From positions 1,507,501 to 1,571,500 of the forward strand of contig NZ_CP067169.1 of the NCBI RefSeq assembly GCF_028553885.1: 64,000 nt of DNA. The letters are read 5' to 3'. The position numbers were made by a program, and so were the translations under genes. Source of the DNA: Paracoccus aestuarii (GTDB taxonomy: Bacteria > Pseudomonadota > Alphaproteobacteria > Rhodobacterales > Rhodobacteraceae). Every line of letters starts with the position of its first letter. The stretch's first letter is position 1. This document shows, in pieces, positions 62,931 to 64,000 of this stretch. A model generated the notes under the pieces. It did no database searches. It was not told the DNA's origin and saw nothing but the letters and a program-made list of their open reading frames with translations.

Positions 62931-64000
62931 ATGGCGTTTCGACTATTTTCACGGCAGGCCGCGTCCGGCGCCGTGCCGGAGAGAAAGGCCAGCGCCACGG
63001 GGCGTGTGGTCGCCTTTGCCAGCGGATCGGGGCGTCCGGTCTGGACCGCCCGCGACACGGGCAGCCTGACGCGGGGGGGCTTTGTCGGCAACCCGATCGG
63101 GTTTCGCAGCGTCAAGCTGATCGCCGAGGCGGCGGCGGCGGTGCCCTTGGTCTGCGGCGACCGCGAGCGGCGCTATGAGCTGCATCCGGTGCTGGACCTG
63201 CTGCGGCGGCCCAATCCGGGGCAGGGGCGGGCCGAGCTGTTCGAGGCGCTGTTCGGGCAGATCCTGCTGTCGGGGAACGGATACCTTGAGGCGGTGGGGC
63301 TGGACGCATCGGGCCTGCCGGAGGAGCTGCACGTGCTGCGGTCCGACCGGATGAGCGTGGTGCCCGGCGCGGATGGCTGGCCGGTGGGCTATGAATATGC
63401 CGTGGGGGGGCGCAAGCACCGCTTCGACATGACGGGCAGTCCTGATCCGATCTGTCACATCAAGGCCTTTCACCCGCAGGACGACCATTACGGATTGTCG
63501 CCGATGCAGGCGGCCGCGGTGGCGCTGGATGTCCATAACAGCGCCAGCGCCTGGTCCAAGGCGCTCTTGGACAATGCGGCGCGGCCCTCGGGGGCGATCA
63601 TCTACAAGGGGGTGGACGGGCATGGCTCGCTGAGCCCCGAGCAGTATGACCGCCTGGTGGGCGAGATCGAGATGAACCATCAGGGCGCGCGCAATGCGGG
63701 GCGTCCGATGCTGCTGGAAGGGGGCCTGGACTGGCGGCCCATGGGGTTCAGCCCGTCCGACATGGAGTTCCACGAGACCAAGCTGTCGGCGGCGCGCGAG
63801 ATCGCGTTGGCCTTCGGGGTTCCGCCCATGCTGCTGGGGATCCCCGGGGATGCGACCTATGCAAATTATGCCGAGGCGCATCGGGCCTTCTATCGCCTGA
63901 CGGTGCTGCCCTTGGTGACGCGGGTGGCGGCATCGGTCGCGTGGTGGATGTCCGAGCATCTGGGCGCGGAGGTCGAGCTGCGGCCCGACCCCGATCAGGT
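62931..64000 (+). CDS. GTA portal protein (HK97 type, ORFg3), cut by the window edge
   Basis: The open frame runs off the right edge, leaving about 356 residues. It matches HK97-type portals: GNPIGFRSVKLIAEAAAAVP, LRRPNPGQGRAELFEAL, GNGYLEAV, HPQDDHYGLSPMQAAAVALDVHNSASAW and LAFGVPPMLLGIPGDATYANYAEA. The portal forms the ring through which DNA is packaged. GGAGACGAGG precedes the ATG. It follows the large terminase as in Rhodobacter capsulatus GTA. Confidence 0.92.
   Translation, partial: MAFRLFSRQAASGAVPERKASATGRVVAFASGSGRPVWTARDTGSLTRGGFVGNPIGFRSVKLIAEAAAAVPLVCGDRERRYELHPVLDLLRRPNPGQGRAELFEALFGQILLSGNGYLEAVGLDASGLPEELHVLRSDRMSVVPGADGWPVGYEYAVGGRKHRFDMTGSPDPICHIKAFHPQDDHYGLSPMQAAAVALDVHNSASAWSKALLDNAARPSGAIIYKGVDGHGSLSPEQYDRLVGEIEMNHQGARNAGRPMLLEGGLDWRPMGFSPSDMEFHETKLSAAREIALAFGVPPMLLGIPGDATYANYAEAHRAFYRLTVLPLVTRVAASVAWWMSEHLGAEVELRPDPDQ

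Noticed and set aside
1..64000. CRISPR arrays, rRNA genes, riboswitches
   Set aside because: No regularly spaced repeats, rRNA sequence or recognisable aptamer was seen on either strand.

Overview
The window is a GC-rich, gene-dense alphaproteobacterial chromosome segment, most like Paracoccus or a close relative in the Rhodobacteraceae. The evidence is a complete thiosulfate-oxidation (sox) operon in Paracoccus order, an fdsGBACD-type soluble formate dehydrogenase, an EnuR/UehABC ectoine-catabolism locus, a gene transfer agent (GTA) head cluster, and ATGA/GTGA-overlapping operons throughout. This assignment comes from gene content only.

Layout. 1-4.4 kb: end of a xanthine-dehydrogenase-family molybdenum subunit, an FdhF/YdeP-type molybdoenzyme and an M20 amidohydrolase. 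4.4-5.6 kb (minus): aspartic protease and MarC. 5.7-9.5 kb: tatABC, a DUF815 ATPase and a ScfR/RamB-type XRE regulator. 9.5-14 kb: a signalling module of receiver protein, small membrane protein, transporter-fused histidine kinase and a frameshifted FliM-like gene. 14-16.3 kb: infA, maf, RNase E/G, yacG, tRNA-Phe(GAA). 16.3-19.1 kb: a decayed mobile segment next to the tRNA, with an AlpA-like gene, a frameshifted relaxase and a truncated IS66 element. 19.2-31.4 kb: sox locus (soxS-R-T on minus, soxVWXYZABCDEF plus a SoxH-like gene on plus). 31.5-36.6 kb: rpmG, then an IorAB-like molybdenum hydroxylase with a diheme cytochrome, an XdhC-like protein and a MocA-like protein. 36.6-47.6 kb: ectoine/hydroxyectoine uptake and catabolism in two divergent arms. 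47.6-48.7 kb (minus): PRC-barrel protein and alpha/beta hydrolase. 48.8-55.7 kb: LysR regulator and formate dehydrogenase. 55.7-60.9 kb: lipid kinase-like protein, phosphoesterase, rpsA, ihfB, lapA-like, trpF. 61-64 kb: start of a GTA cluster (small terminase candidate, large terminase, portal cut by the window edge).

How the parts fit. Five molybdenum enzymes lie in 64 kb (XDH-type, YdeP-type, SoxCD, IorAB-type, FDH) together with FdhD, XdhC-like and MocA-like maturation genes. The Tat operon is relevant because SoxY, SoxB, SoxC, SoxF, the SoxH-like protein and the IorB-like subunit all begin with twin-arginine signals. Sox and formate dehydrogenase together suggest chemolithotrophic or mixotrophic use of thiosulfate and formate. 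The ectoine locus suggests use of a compatible solute as carbon and nitrogen source.

No gap longer than about 300 bases lacks a gene. The longest, about 270 bases before the GTA genes, holds a promoter and an attenuator-like hairpin. No CRISPR array or rRNA was seen. Apart from the FliM-like gene and the mobile segment, the genes appear intact.
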